From CAINVV01 sp037129695 (GTDB lineage: Bacteria; Bacteroidota; Bacteroidia; Bacteroidales; Prolixibacteraceae), in contig JBAXUL010000002.1 in the NCBI GenBank assembly GCA_037129695.1, positions 1 to 64,000 on the forward strand: DNA of 64,000 nt, written 5' to 3'. The notes beneath the pieces are model-generated. The model did no database searches. It saw only the letters and a program-made list of their open reading frames with translations, and was not told where the DNA came from. The translations under genes and the position numbers were made by a program. Numbering within the stretch: the stretch's first letter is position 1; every line of letters begins with the position of its first letter. Shown here piece after piece: positions 35,187 to 44,130 of the stretch.

Positions 35187-36776
35187 ATGCACAAGAAATT
35201 ATTGTTGGGAGTTGAGGCAATCGGGCAGGGTGCCGTGGATGGAGGAATCTCAGGTGTTTATGCCTATCCGGGAACACCTTCAACAGAGATTACGGAATAC
35301 ATTCAGGAAAACAGTGTGGCCATCGAACGAAACCTGCACAGGCAGTGGTCGGCCAACGAGAAGACAGCCATGGAGGCAGCCCTTGGGATGTCGTATGCAG
35401 GAAAAAGAACCCTGGTCTGCATGAAGCACGTCGGCTTGAACGTTGCGGCTGATGTCTTTATGAATATTGCTGTAACCGGCATCAATGGCGGGATGATCAT
35501 CGCGGTAGCTGATGACCCCTCGATGCACTCTTCCCAAAACGAACAGGATTCAAGGTATTACGGCAAATTCGCCATGATTCCGGTGCTGGAACCCACCGAT
35601 CAGCAGGAAGCTTATGACATGGCGATTGCTGGACTGGAGCTCTCCGAAAAAACAGGAATTCCGGTGATGATCCGTATCACCACCAGACTGGCACATTCCC
35701 GTTCGGGAGTGAGCCTTTTGCCAACTTCCCGGGAGGAGAACCAACTTTGTCTGCCTTCGGATCCGATGCAATTTATCCTGTTGCCGCACAATGCAAGAAA
35801 AAGATACAGGCAACTGCTTGGACAGCAGGAGCAATTTGTGAAATTATCGGAAGAATCTGTGTTTAACCGGTTCATCGAAGGAACAGACAGAAGTCTGGGT
35901 ATTGTTTGTTGCGGCATTGCCTTCAACTATTTCAAAGAGAACTATCCGGGTACTTCACCTTATCCGGTGATCAAAATTTCGCAATATCCCCTGCCGGAGG
36001 AAATGCTTGGCCGGCTTGAATCGCAGGTAGATGAAATACTTGTGATGGAGGAGGGATATCCTTTGGTGGAGGAGCAGCTGAAGGGCTTTTTCGGACGCGG
36101 CAAAAAAATCCACGGCCGACTGGATGGCTTTTTGCCGAGGGCCGGGGAGTTGAATCCTGATTTGGTTGCATCAGCCCTAAAGATTGAAAAGCACATCCCT
36201 CAGCCTGCTGCCGAAATATTGGTGAACAGACCCCCTGCGCTCTGCAAGGGATGTGGTCACCATGACACCTATCGCGCATTGAACGAAGTAATGGAAGAAT
36301 TTGGGAGAGGGAAGGTCTTTTCAGACATCGGTTGCTATACGCTTGGGGCGCTTCCTCCCTACAATTCGATTTACAGCTGTGTCGATATGGGTGCTTCTGT
36401 CACCATGGCCAAAGGGGCTGCTGATGCCGGACTTTTCCCATCTGTTGCGGTGATTGGAGATTCTACCTTTACCCATTCCGGGATTACCGGTTTGCTTGAT
36501 GCGGTGAATGAGAATTCGAATATCGTATTGATTATTGGCGACAATGAATCAATTTCCATGACCGGCGGGCAGGATTCTTCCGCACTCGGGAGACTTGAGG
36601 CTATTTGTGAAGGAGTTGGTGTTTCACCTGATCATATTCATACCCTCGAATCCTTACCGAAGAACCACGAACTACTGGTAGGTTTGCTCAGGCAGGAGAT
36701 TGCCTACAATGGGGTATCTGTCATCATTCCCAGAAGGGAATGTATCCAGAAACAGGCGAGAAGAAAGAGGAGCTGA
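35187..36776 (+). CDS. iorA: Indolepyruvate oxidoreductase alpha subunit, short form
   Basis: IorA of 529 residues: thiamine-diphosphate enzyme that with IorB turns aryl pyruvates into aryl-acetyl-CoA, passing electrons to ferredoxin. Seen are the pyrimidine-binding N-domain (YAYPGTPSTEITEYIQ), HVGLNVAADVFMN, and the TPP-binding C-domain with LCKGCGHHDTY and GDSTFTHSGITG...GDNESISMTGGQ. The C-terminal two-[4Fe-4S] ferredoxin domain of many IorA proteins is absent: the protein ends at IQKQARRKRS with no cysteine cluster. iorB follows after 105 bases. Confidence 0.93.
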   Translation: MHKKLLLGVEAIGQGAVDGGISGVYAYPGTPSTEITEYIQENSVAIERNLHRQWSANEKTAMEAALGMSYAGKRTLVCMKHVGLNVAADVFMNIAVTGINGGMIIAVADDPSMHSSQNEQDSRYYGKFAMIPVLEPTDQQEAYDMAIAGLELSEKTGIPVMIRITTRLAHSRSGVSLLPTSREENQLCLPSDPMQFILLPHNARKRYRQLLGQQEQFVKLSEESVFNRFIEGTDRSLGIVCCGIAFNYFKENYPGTSPYPVIKISQYPLPEEMLGRLESQVDEILVMEEGYPLVEEQLKGFFGRGKKIHGRLDGFLPRAGELNPDLVASALKIEKHIPQPAAEILVNRPPALCKGCGHHDTYRALNEVMEEFGRGKVFSDIGCYTLGALPPYNSIYSCVDMGASVTMAKGAADAGLFPSVAVIGDSTFTHSGITGLLDAVNENSNIVLIIGDNESISMTGGQDSSALGRLEAICEGVGVSPDHIHTLESLPKNHELLVGLLRQEIAYNGVSVIIPRRECIQKQARRKRS

Positions 36777-36881
36777 AATGTCGGAAGGGTGAAGCAGTGA
36801 ATCGCAGAAACAACTGACTGCCCAACATGAATGTAAAGGACTTCAGCCGGATGGCTTTTTATCAATTAAATACAATGAAGA

Positions 36882-37475
36882 ATGAAGTGTGATATCGTTT
36901 TAGCGGGAGTTGGCGGACAGGGGATTTTATCCATTGCAACCGTTCTTGGGTTTGCAGCAGTCAGAAACAACCTGTACCTGAAGCAGGCCGAAACGCATGG
37001 GATGAGCCAGCGGGGAGGGGCAGTTCAGTCGTATCTCCGGTTATCCGACCAGCCCATCTTTTCAGACCTGATACCTTCCGGGGAAGCCCAGCTTATTCTC
37101 TCCGTGGAGCCTCTGGAATCATTGCGCTATCTGCCCTTCCTGGCGCCGGAGGGATATGTTATCACCAATACGACTCCTTTCATTAATATCCCGGATTATC
37201 CTGATCAGGAGGTAATAATGAAAACAATCAATAACTTGCAGCGTGTTGTCGCCATTGATGCAGAAACTGTAGCCAAAACTGAAGGCAACATCAAATCATC
37301 CAATATGGTGATGCTGGGAGCTGCTTCCCCTTTTATCGACCTTCCTCTGGAAAGTCTGGAGCAAGGAATCCGGGAGATTTTCGCCAAAAAAGGAGCAGAG
37401 ATGATCGAGGTCAACTTACGGGCTTTCCATGCCGGAAGAGCTTATTCTGAGCAGATTTTAAACAGGTTAAAATAA
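36882..37475 (+). CDS. iorB: Indolepyruvate oxidoreductase beta subunit
   Basis: IorB of 197 residues, the gamma-type domain of 2-oxoacid:ferredoxin oxidoreductases. The opening CDIVLAGVGGQGILSIATVL, then KQAETHGMSQRGGAVQS, is diagnostic. It is the partner of IorA in aromatic amino-acid breakdown. The gene is followed 6 bases later by the CvfB-like gene, which is probably co-transcribed. Confidence 0.95.
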   Translation: MKCDIVLAGVGGQGILSIATVLGFAAVRNNLYLKQAETHGMSQRGGAVQSYLRLSDQPIFSDLIPSGEAQLILSVEPLESLRYLPFLAPEGYVITNTTPFINIPDYPDQEVIMKTINNLQRVVAIDAETVAKTEGNIKSSNMVMLGAASPFIDLPLESLEQGIREIFAKKGAEMIEVNLRAFHAGRAYSEQILNRLK

Positions 37476-37481
37476 ATTACC

Positions 37482-38312
37482 ATGATTTTACCGGGAAGAT
37501 ACAACACCCTGAAGGTGGTGAAATACGTTGATTTCGGAGTCTATCTGGATGGCGGGGAAATGGGGGAAATTCTGCTTCCGGCAAGATATGTGCCGGATGA
37601 ATGTGAAGTTGGAAAAGATCTGGAAGTTTTTATCTATCTGGATTCGGAGGACAGAATCATTGCCACCACCGAAAAGCCCTATGCCCAGGTGGGCGAATTT
37701 GCCATGCTGAGGGTCAACGCCGTCAACAACGTGGGCGCTTTTCTCGACTGGGGACTGATGAAAGAACTACTGGTGCCGTTTCGGGAGCAGAAAATGGATA
37801 TGGTGGCCGGTAGATCCTATCTGGTTTTCGTCTACCTGGATCCTGATTCAAAGAGAATTGCCGCTTCTGCCAAACTTGATAAATTTTTGGACAATGTGAT
37901 TCCGGAATACAAAGCCGGAGAAGAAGTTTCCATCCTGATCGAAAGTGAAAGTGAACTGGGCTACAATGCCATTATCAATCACCTTCACAAAGGCATACTT
38001 TACCACGATGAACTTCCGGCTCCGCTCAACAAGGGGCAGCAAATGAAGGCTTACATCAAAAAGGTAAGGGAAGACAATAAAATCGATCTTTCACTTTACC
38101 GTCCTGGCTACGAACAGGTAGACGGAATTTCTCAGATGATTCTGGATCGCATGAAAGACGCCGGAGGCTTTTTGCCATTTACCGACAAAAGTGATGCGGC
38201 TTTGATTTTTGACCATTTCTCCATCAGCAAAAAGGTTTTCAAGAAGGCGATTGGAGCATTGTACAGACAAAGACGTATCTTACTGGAGGAGAATGGGATA
38301 AGGCTAATTTAA
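37482..38312 (+). CDS. CvfB-like S1-domain protein
   Basis: Protein of 276 residues with the CvfB layout: three S1-like RNA-binding domains (about 5-60 GRYNTLKVVKYVDFGVYLDG; 65-130 with VNNVGAFLDWGLMKELLVPF; 140-210) and a C-terminal winged helix (SQMILDRMKDAGGFLPFTDK). Related proteins affect virulence or RNA metabolism in Gram-positive bacteria; the role here is unknown. Placed directly behind iorB. Confidence 0.9.
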   Translation: MILPGRYNTLKVVKYVDFGVYLDGGEMGEILLPARYVPDECEVGKDLEVFIYLDSEDRIIATTEKPYAQVGEFAMLRVNAVNNVGAFLDWGLMKELLVPFREQKMDMVAGRSYLVFVYLDPDSKRIAASAKLDKFLDNVIPEYKAGEEVSILIESESELGYNAIINHLHKGILYHDELPAPLNKGQQMKAYIKKVREDNKIDLSLYRPGYEQVDGISQMILDRMKDAGGFLPFTDKSDAALIFDHFSISKKVFKKAIGALYRQRRILLEENGIRLI

Positions 38313-38531
38313 TTTTTTGTCTATCCGACTATTCGCTTGGTTTTGTTTGACCAATGCGTTCCTGAAGCAGATTCATTCCTGAATCTGGTATTCCTCCTTT
38401 CCTTTATGTAGCTCTTTTAATGTCAGTGGGTTATGTATTTTTGAGATTGTGTTTCCGAATTTATTCAGGGTGGAATTATTAACTAATTGTTTTATTTTCA
38501 TATGATCAGAATAATTTTACCGCAATTGACT

Positions 38532-38539
38532 TATTTTTG
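38532..38539 (+). promoter_or_regulatory. Candidate -7 box for kup
   Basis: TATTTTTG, an exact TAnnTTTG match, about 43 bases before the ATG of the potassium transporter gene. No -33 box is evident. The remaining 270-base gap holds a second TATTTTTG at 38436-38443 and no gene. Confidence 0.4.
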
Positions 38540-38582
38540 TGCGCTTACACGAAATAAATGGTTGTTAACAAGTTATAAGTGA

Positions 38583-40526
38583 ATGGAAAACACTCATACC
38601 GGAATTAAAAAAGTCACGGTTGCCGGACTAATAATCACCCTCGGAATTGTTTACGGAGATATTGGCACAAGTCCATTGTATGTAATGAATGCCATCATGA
38701 AGGGCGGGATTGTCGTGAATGATATGCTGATTTACGGAGCACTCTCCTGTATTTTCTGGACACTTACGCTTCAAACCACTTTCAAATACGTCATTATCAC
38801 CCTTCAGGCTGACAACCACGGAGAAGGGGGGATCTTTGCACTTTTCGCACTGGTCAGGAGGAAAACGAATCTGATAGCCATCATCACCATGCTCGGGGGA
38901 AGCGCCCTGCTGGCGGATGGCGTGATCACTCCCGCCATTACCGTTACTTCTGCAGTGGAAGGATTAAATATATTGTATGCGAATATTCCGGTAGTTCCCA
39001 TCGTGCTTACTATTTTCCTTTTACTGTTTTTCTTTCAGCAGTTTGGATCCGGACTGATCGGAAGTATTTTCGGTCCTGTCATGTTTATTTGGTTTTTACT
39101 GCTTGCCATTTTGGGAATAAGTCAGCTAACCCACGGTATTGGTGTATTATCGGCGATGAATCCCTATTATGCTTTTAAGTTCCTGACGACCTATCCTGAA
39201 GCATTGATCCTCCTGGGTGCCGTCTTTTTGGCAACTACCGGAGCAGAAGCGCTGTACTCCGACCTTGGTCACTGCGGAATAAAAAATATCAGAATCACCT
39301 GGGTATTCGTCAAAATCTCCCTGTTGCTCAACTATTTTGGCCAGGGAGCCTGGTTGTTGGATCACCTGGATCAAGCCAAGAACGTGAATGTTTTTTACTC
39401 AATCATGCCGCAATGGTTTTTGATTCCCGGAATTGCCATTGCCACCATGGCGGCCATTATTGCTAGCCAGGCATTGATCAGCGGATCGTATACCTTAATC
39501 AGTGAGGCGATCACGCTCAATGTGTGGCCCAGGATCAAAGTGCTGTATCCTACATCTGTCAAAGGGCAGGTCTACATTCCTTTTGTTAACTGGTTGTTGT
39601 GGATCGCCTGTTCCTTTGTGGTCATTTATTTTGCGAAGTCTTCGAACATGGAAGCAGCGTATGGTTTGTCCATTACCATTACCATGATTATGACGACGCT
39701 TCTTTTGTCGGTTTATCTGAGCAAAAGGAAACTGAACATCTACTTTCGTGTCATTTTGCTTTCGTTGTTCCTGACCATTGAAGGTACCTTCCTCTATGCC
39801 AACCTGCACAAATTTGTGGATGGTGGCTGGTTGACCATCATGCTGGCATCCTTCTTCTTTATTGTGATGTACGGCTGGTATTTTGGCCGTAAGATCAAGA
39901 ATAAGTTCATCACCTTCACCAGCCTGAAGAAGGAAACGGAAGTGATTCATGAACTGAGTATGGACTACAACGTACCAAAAATCGCCACAAATCTGGTTTA
40001 TATTACAAAAGCCAACAAGCTCGATCAGATTGAGTCAAAAATCATGTACTCCATCTTCAACAAACATCCCAAAAGAGCCAACACTTACTGGTTCCTTCAT
40101 ATCGACAGCCTCGATACGCCGGATACCTTTGAATATTCGGTTCACCATATCGTGCCCGGTGTAGTGATCAAAGTGGAATTCCATTTGGGATTCAAGGTGG
40201 AACGACGCATCAACGTCTATTTCAAGCAGGTACTGGAAGACCTTGAGAAAACGCATGAAATCAGCATGGTCAGTCATTACAAATCGTTGAAAAGACATTC
40301 AATTCCTGCCGATTTTCTCTTTGTCAACCTCGACCGGGTATTGATCAACGACTACAAATTGCCTCCGCTGAAACGGTTCACCATGGGAATACATAATTTG
40401 ATCCGCGGAATGGGTATCAACGACGTCAAGGCTTACGGACTGGACACCAGCAATGTAATTGAGGAGAAAATTCCGATTGTCATTGCCCGTGAAGAGAAGA
40501 AAAGGATTCGGAGAATGACCTACTAG
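38583..40526 (+). CDS. kup: Kup potassium uptake transporter
   Basis: KUP/HAK potassium:proton symporter of 647 residues. The first membrane part starts with the family signature VYGDIGTSPLYVM, followed by DNHGEGGIFALFALV and LLADGVITPAITVTSAVEG. About twelve hydrophobic segments run to residue 440, then a long cytoplasmic domain (about 445-647). Single gene, convergent with the sulfur operon. Confidence 0.96.
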   Translation: MENTHTGIKKVTVAGLIITLGIVYGDIGTSPLYVMNAIMKGGIVVNDMLIYGALSCIFWTLTLQTTFKYVIITLQADNHGEGGIFALFALVRRKTNLIAIITMLGGSALLADGVITPAITVTSAVEGLNILYANIPVVPIVLTIFLLLFFFQQFGSGLIGSIFGPVMFIWFLLLAILGISQLTHGIGVLSAMNPYYAFKFLTTYPEALILLGAVFLATTGAEALYSDLGHCGIKNIRITWVFVKISLLLNYFGQGAWLLDHLDQAKNVNVFYSIMPQWFLIPGIAIATMAAIIASQALISGSYTLISEAITLNVWPRIKVLYPTSVKGQVYIPFVNWLLWIACSFVVIYFAKSSNMEAAYGLSITITMIMTTLLLSVYLSKRKLNIYFRVILLSLFLTIEGTFLYANLHKFVDGGWLTIMLASFFFIVMYGWYFGRKIKNKFITFTSLKKETEVIHELSMDYNVPKIATNLVYITKANKLDQIESKIMYSIFNKHPKRANTYWFLHIDSLDTPDTFEYSVHHIVPGVVIKVEFHLGFKVERRINVYFKQVLEDLEKTHEISMVSHYKSLKRHSIPADFLFVNLDRVLINDYKLPPLKRFTMGIHNLIRGMGINDVKAYGLDTSNVIEEKIPIVIAREEKKRIRRMTY

Positions 40527-40638
40527 AAATGGGACTGACAGGAGACTGATCCTCAAAAATCAAGACAAGTCTCCTCCAATGCTTGTTGCAGAATACTGCA
40601 ATGCAAATTGGCCGTATTCTCCTCATTATCACTGGTCC

Positions 40639-41232
40639 TCAGCAACCTCCACCTGAAGAAGCTGCCTTGCGAACCGGAATGACCAATTCCTTATTTTGCT
40701 TTTCCGGCTTATTTTCTGTTGCTTGATTAAGTTCCGGCTTAACCTGCAGCGCTGCCTGATCGAAAACTGGTTCTTCCCTCGATGCAGTTGCACTTTCCCT
40801 GAGTTCATCTGAACTATAACCACCTTTCAGTCTTTTTATATTTTCATAGCCCAACTGCCTGAGCAGAAACCAGGGGGCCGTAGCCTGCAATTCATCACTT
40901 CCGTACAAAACGGCCTTTTGTCCGTTTTTCTGCAGTGTTTTGAGCAAAGTGATACTTTCCTTGTCAAGCAGTTGGCGCAATGGAATATTGATTGCGTTGA
41001 CGGGATGTCCCTGGACAAAAAGGTTGGCCGGACGGATGTCAATCAATTGTTGTCCGGTAATTTGGCTGACCGTAACCTGATTCGAAGGATCATCCATCAG
41101 CCTCATAGTTTCGGTGACTCCGGTTTGGTACTCCGGATTCTTGGGTCTGAAAACGTAAGCGATTGTAACGATGATCAAGGCCAAACCCACCAACCCCAGC
41201 CAGGGTGAATTACTTTTCAGGAAACGATTCAT
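40639..41232 (-). CDS. Membrane-anchored degenerate rhodanese with GGGC tail (1)
   Basis: Protein of 197 residues: one N-terminal membrane helix (about 10-29, SPWLGLVGLALIIVTIAYVF), a rhodanese-like domain (about 50-140, LIDIRPANLF...INIPLRQLL...IKRLKGGY), a Lys/Gln/Pro-rich linker and a C-terminal AASSGGGC. Where active rhodaneses have the Cys-x4-Arg loop this one reads VLYGSDELQAT, so the catalytic cysteine is absent. The only cysteine in the protein is the very last residue. It is the final gene of the molybdoenzyme operon, 64 bases after a paralogue with the same layout. A thiol arm that holds sulfane sulfur is an inference; the family alone does not show it. Confidence 0.8.
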   Translation of the reverse strand: MNRFLKSNSPWLGLVGLALIIVTIAYVFRPKNPEYQTGVTETMRLMDDPSNQVTVSQITGQQLIDIRPANLFVQGHPVNAINIPLRQLLDKESITLLKTLQKNGQKAVLYGSDELQATAPWFLLRQLGYENIKRLKGGYSSDELRESATASREEPVFDQAALQVKPELNQATENKPEKQNKELVIPVRKAASSGGGC

Positions 41233-41296
41233 CTCTTTGGTATTTATTAAATTTCAAAAGTCAATTAACTAAAATAAAGACAGTCAATTCAGTAGA

Positions 41297-41917
41297 TCAA
41301 CATCCCCCGCCTGATGCTTTTTCCGGTGCTTTTCTGGTTGTCTGAATTTTCTCGCCGGATACGGCGGCAGGCGCTACTGTCTGAACTCCTGATCCCGTAA
41401 AATATTGTCGTGCGGCATTTCTGAAGCTGATCAGGTCGAGATCAGTGGAGGAAGCCGTAGATATGGGAGTTTGCTCCTTGATGATCGTTTCGTACCATTC
41501 ATTCAGTCCACCTTTCATGATGTATACCCGGTCGAGTGAATAGCGTTTGCACAATAACCAGGCTTTTTCAGGAGTCAGATCAGCACTGGCATACAGGACT
41601 TTGTCCTTGCCGGGTTGACTGAAGAGATCGATATTTGACTGGCTTAACAGCGAATCCGGTGGGATATTGATGGCTCCAGGAAGTGCGAAGGACCTGTACT
41701 GTGCTGCAGGACGCAGGTCAATCAGCATCAGTGACGGATCATTTTCGATGATTCGGTGGGTAACCTGGTCGACCGACAGATATCTCGACTTTTCAGCGAT
41801 CGAATTTAAGAGCATCTTGGGATCAGTTTCTTTCCTGTCGTCTTTTTTGGGCAGAATAACCAGTCCCAACGCAAGAATTATCAGTAGAACCGAGAGTATC
41901 GTATATTTTCTTTCCAT
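41297..41917 (-). CDS. Membrane-anchored degenerate rhodanese with GGGC tail (2)
   Basis: Protein of 206 residues, paralogue of the next gene in the operon. It has an N-terminal helix (YTILSVLLIILALGLVIL), a rhodanese-like domain (about 45-140, LIDLRPAAQYRSFALPGAINIP...RVYIMKGGLNEW), a Ser/Ala/Pro-rich linker and a C-terminal EKASGGGC. The catalytic loop is VLYASADLTPE, without cysteine. Only one other cysteine exists (LLCKRY). The gene follows the YeeE/YedE gene by 11 bases, tying it to sulfur transport and the Psr-like enzyme. Confidence 0.82.
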   Translation of the reverse strand: MERKYTILSVLLIILALGLVILPKKDDRKETDPKMLLNSIAEKSRYLSVDQVTHRIIENDPSLMLIDLRPAAQYRSFALPGAINIPPDSLLSQSNIDLFSQPGKDKVLYASADLTPEKAWLLCKRYSLDRVYIMKGGLNEWYETIIKEQTPISTASSTDLDLISFRNAARQYFTGSGVQTVAPAAVSGEKIQTTRKAPEKASGGGC

Positions 41918-41928
41918 GATTTACCGGA

Positions 41929-42522
41929 TTAATATTCGATTTTTTTGATTTTGGACTGAACCCATCCGGCTCCGTAAAACATTCCGATGGCCATCAGAAT
42001 CAGCAGAAATGTGAATAGCTCCGGAGATATCCCTAAAACAGTATTGATCATTTTGGACCCCATGGAACCACTGTAATACATATTTTCAAAAAGAGGGAAT
42101 GATTCAGAGAATAGGAAAACGCCAATAAACATCCCTCCAAAGAAGACGAGTCCGTCAATTCTGCCTACGGCCGTGGCACATAAACTTGTTCCGGGGCAAA
42201 AACCGCCCATGGCAAAACCTATTCCCATGATGATGCCGCCAACAATGGCAGAGGTCAAAAAGGTAGGCTGAATATAGAGCAGCGAATAATCCACCAATCC
42301 CATGTAGCTGAGGTAAAGCAAGCCCAGGGAAGCTACAATGGCCGCCGTAAAGAACACTTTTACCACCACAAAATCGTATCCGAAAAAGGTGCCGATAATC
42401 TTGCGTGATGATGAAAAACCAGATGATTCTAGCGCAAAACCAAATCCCATGCCAAGCAATACTGCGAACAGATTGTCCCAGGCAGGGGAAACTAATCCTG
42501 ATGATATAATTGGTCCGATCAT
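41929..42522 (-). CDS. YeeE/YedE sulfur-transport half (1)
   Basis: YeeE/YedE (DUF395) membrane protein of 197 residues with about five hydrophobic segments. It carries the family cysteine motif GGFCPGTSLCATAVGRIDG. Larger YeeE proteins import thiosulfate through a chain of cysteines; here the transporter is split into two half-length genes. It precedes the rhodanese-like genes by 11 bases and follows its partner half by 18 bases, all on the minus strand. Confidence 0.9.
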   Translation of the reverse strand: MIGPIISSGLVSPAWDNLFAVLLGMGFGFALESSGFSSSRKIIGTFFGYDFVVVKVFFTAAIVASLGLLYLSYMGLVDYSLLYIQPTFLTSAIVGGIIMGIGFAMGGFCPGTSLCATAVGRIDGLVFFGGMFIGVFLFSESFPLFENMYYSGSMGSKMINTVLGISPELFTFLLILMAIGMFYGAGWVQSKIKKIEY

Positions 42523-42540
42523 AATTTTTAGTTTAAAAGA

Positions 42541-43068
42541 TTAAATCCAGTTTTTACGAAAGACCCAGGCTGCAACGAATGCCGTTCCAAAAATAGCAAC
42601 CATGGTAATGTAACCTCCCAGCGATAGGACAGCCATTCCACTAAGGGCGGCCCCACTGGTACATCCTCTGGCCAATTGTGAGCCAAACCCAAATATCAGT
42701 CCGCCAAGCAGGGCAAAGAGGAGTCTCCGTTGTGAGGTGATTTTGGGTGAATGTTCTACTTTGAATTTCAGCCTGTTGAAGATGATTCCGGATAGAAATG
42801 CACCTGCCAGAACACCAAGAACTTCAAATACCAACCAGTTGTTCATTGGCCGATGATCACCGCCGGCAAACTGACTGTAGTAGGCCGATTGTTCCACATG
42901 TGCGGGGGCAATCACGTTGACGGTGGCCGCGACACTGTTTTTTACTGCACCGCTGGCTCCAAGACCGCGGCCCGAAATGTAAAACGAAAGCAAAAGAACG
43001 GTTCCAAGTATCACCCCTCCCAAATAGGGGTTGAGGTAAAATGTTCCGTCGTACTTATTTTTTTTCAT
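42541..43068 (-). CDS. YeeE/YedE sulfur-transport half (2)
   Basis: Second YeeE/YedE-family half, about 175 residues, with the complementary motif SQLARGCTSGAALSGMAVLS and about four membrane helices. The ATG giving MKKNKYDGTFYLN is preferred over a longer frame with a non-typical leader. It probably forms one pore with the next gene product. About 100 bases separate it from the NrfD-like gene upstream. Confidence 0.9.
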   Translation of the reverse strand: MKKNKYDGTFYLNPYLGGVILGTVLLLSFYISGRGLGASGAVKNSVAATVNVIAPAHVEQSAYYSQFAGGDHRPMNNWLVFEVLGVLAGAFLSGIIFNRLKFKVEHSPKITSQRRLLFALLGGLIFGFGSQLARGCTSGAALSGMAVLSLGGYITMVAIFGTAFVAAWVFRKNWI

Positions 43069-43168
43069 GTCTCTGTTTTTTGTTTTTATGGCCGAATGGA
43101 ATCGAAATTGGCAAGTCAATACTCAAAACGTCCTTTCCGGCAGAATAAACTTACTCTTGGATTTTTCC

Positions 43169-44110
43169 TCAATACAGGTACCTGGTTATCTGTCCGGCTT
43201 CCACCATCAGAAATCTGAAAATGAGTCCTCCGAGGAGGATCAGGACAGCAGGAACAACGATCGGCACCTTGTACCCTCTTAGTTCCATGATTTCAAGCAA
43301 GACAGGGAAAATCAGTCCCAGGACCACCACGAAAGCAAAGAAAGGAGCCGTAAAGCTACCACCAAGGAAAAGATTGACTGCATCGATCTGTGCCTCTGAT
43401 CCGGCCATGTAGCCCATGAAAAGGTGAGTAATAAAGAACAATTCGATGACAATGAGCAATATGTCTATTTTTCCGATGATTTTGCGCTCCTTGTGGTCCT
43501 TGCTGATCAGAAGGATCACTGCTGTTCCTGTTGACATCCCGGATACCAGGAAAAGTGGTCCCAGGATGGCGGTGTTCCAAAGCGGTCGAGCGTTGAAGGC
43601 AGAGAGCAAAATGCCGGTATAAATTCCCAGAATTACTGCGTAAATCACCATTGGCCAAGCAATGAGGACCCGGTTTCTAATCACCCAGGCTTCGAAATTT
43701 TTCAGAAATTTGAATTTCCAGTCCCAGCCCGGAAAAAGCTCGGTAAGATAACTTGCCGACCAGACCAGAGAAATAGGAGTCATGATCATCAATACCCATG
43801 CACCCCATCCCATCGGAGATTCGAGACGGATGGTGGTATAAAGCTGCCAGAACCAGAATTTGTGTTTCAGGTCCAGAAAAAGCAGGAATAAGCCCAGCAT
43901 CAGTGCTATCGGTGCTACCAACGGAGCTTTCTTGACGGTGGCCGACATCTTATCTTCTTTTCCCATGATGGTAAACACTCCGGCAAAAAAGAGTATTCCT
44001 GCTGCCAGGCCACCTAAGAACAGGTAACTGGGAATTTCCCAGTGCCAAATGTTCAGATAGGGATCGATGTTTGGGATGTTCCGCCCGCTAACAAATAATT
44101 CTTCCTTCAT
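43169..44110 (-). CDS. NrfD/PsrC-like membrane subunit
   Basis: Polytopic membrane protein of 313 residues with eight or nine hydrophobic segments. It belongs to the NrfD/PsrC family, the quinone-binding membrane anchor of molybdopterin/FeS complexes. The start IPNIDPYLNIWHWEIPSYLF and the segment LKHKFWFWQLYTTIRLESPM are typical. It is the third gene of an A-B-C set (molybdoenzyme, ferredoxin, NrfD), 20 bases from the ferredoxin subunit gene. It has no heme-binding pattern, as expected for PsrC-like rather than b-type anchors. Confidence 0.92.
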   Translation of the reverse strand: MKEELFVSGRNIPNIDPYLNIWHWEIPSYLFLGGLAAGILFFAGVFTIMGKEDKMSATVKKAPLVAPIALMLGLFLLFLDLKHKFWFWQLYTTIRLESPMGWGAWVLMIMTPISLVWSASYLTELFPGWDWKFKFLKNFEAWVIRNRVLIAWPMVIYAVILGIYTGILLSAFNARPLWNTAILGPLFLVSGMSTGTAVILLISKDHKERKIIGKIDILLIVIELFFITHLFMGYMAGSEAQIDAVNLFLGGSFTAPFFAFVVVLGLIFPVLLEIMELRGYKVPIVVPAVLILLGGLIFRFLMVEAGQITRYLY

Positions 44111-44130
44111 ATGATGAGTTTTTCGCAGGT

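Noticed and set aside
40540..40575. Weak stem AGGAGACT/AGTCTCCT between kup and the rhodanese gene
   Set aside because: Eight base pairs with a 20-base loop and no T-run on either side; not convincing as a terminator.
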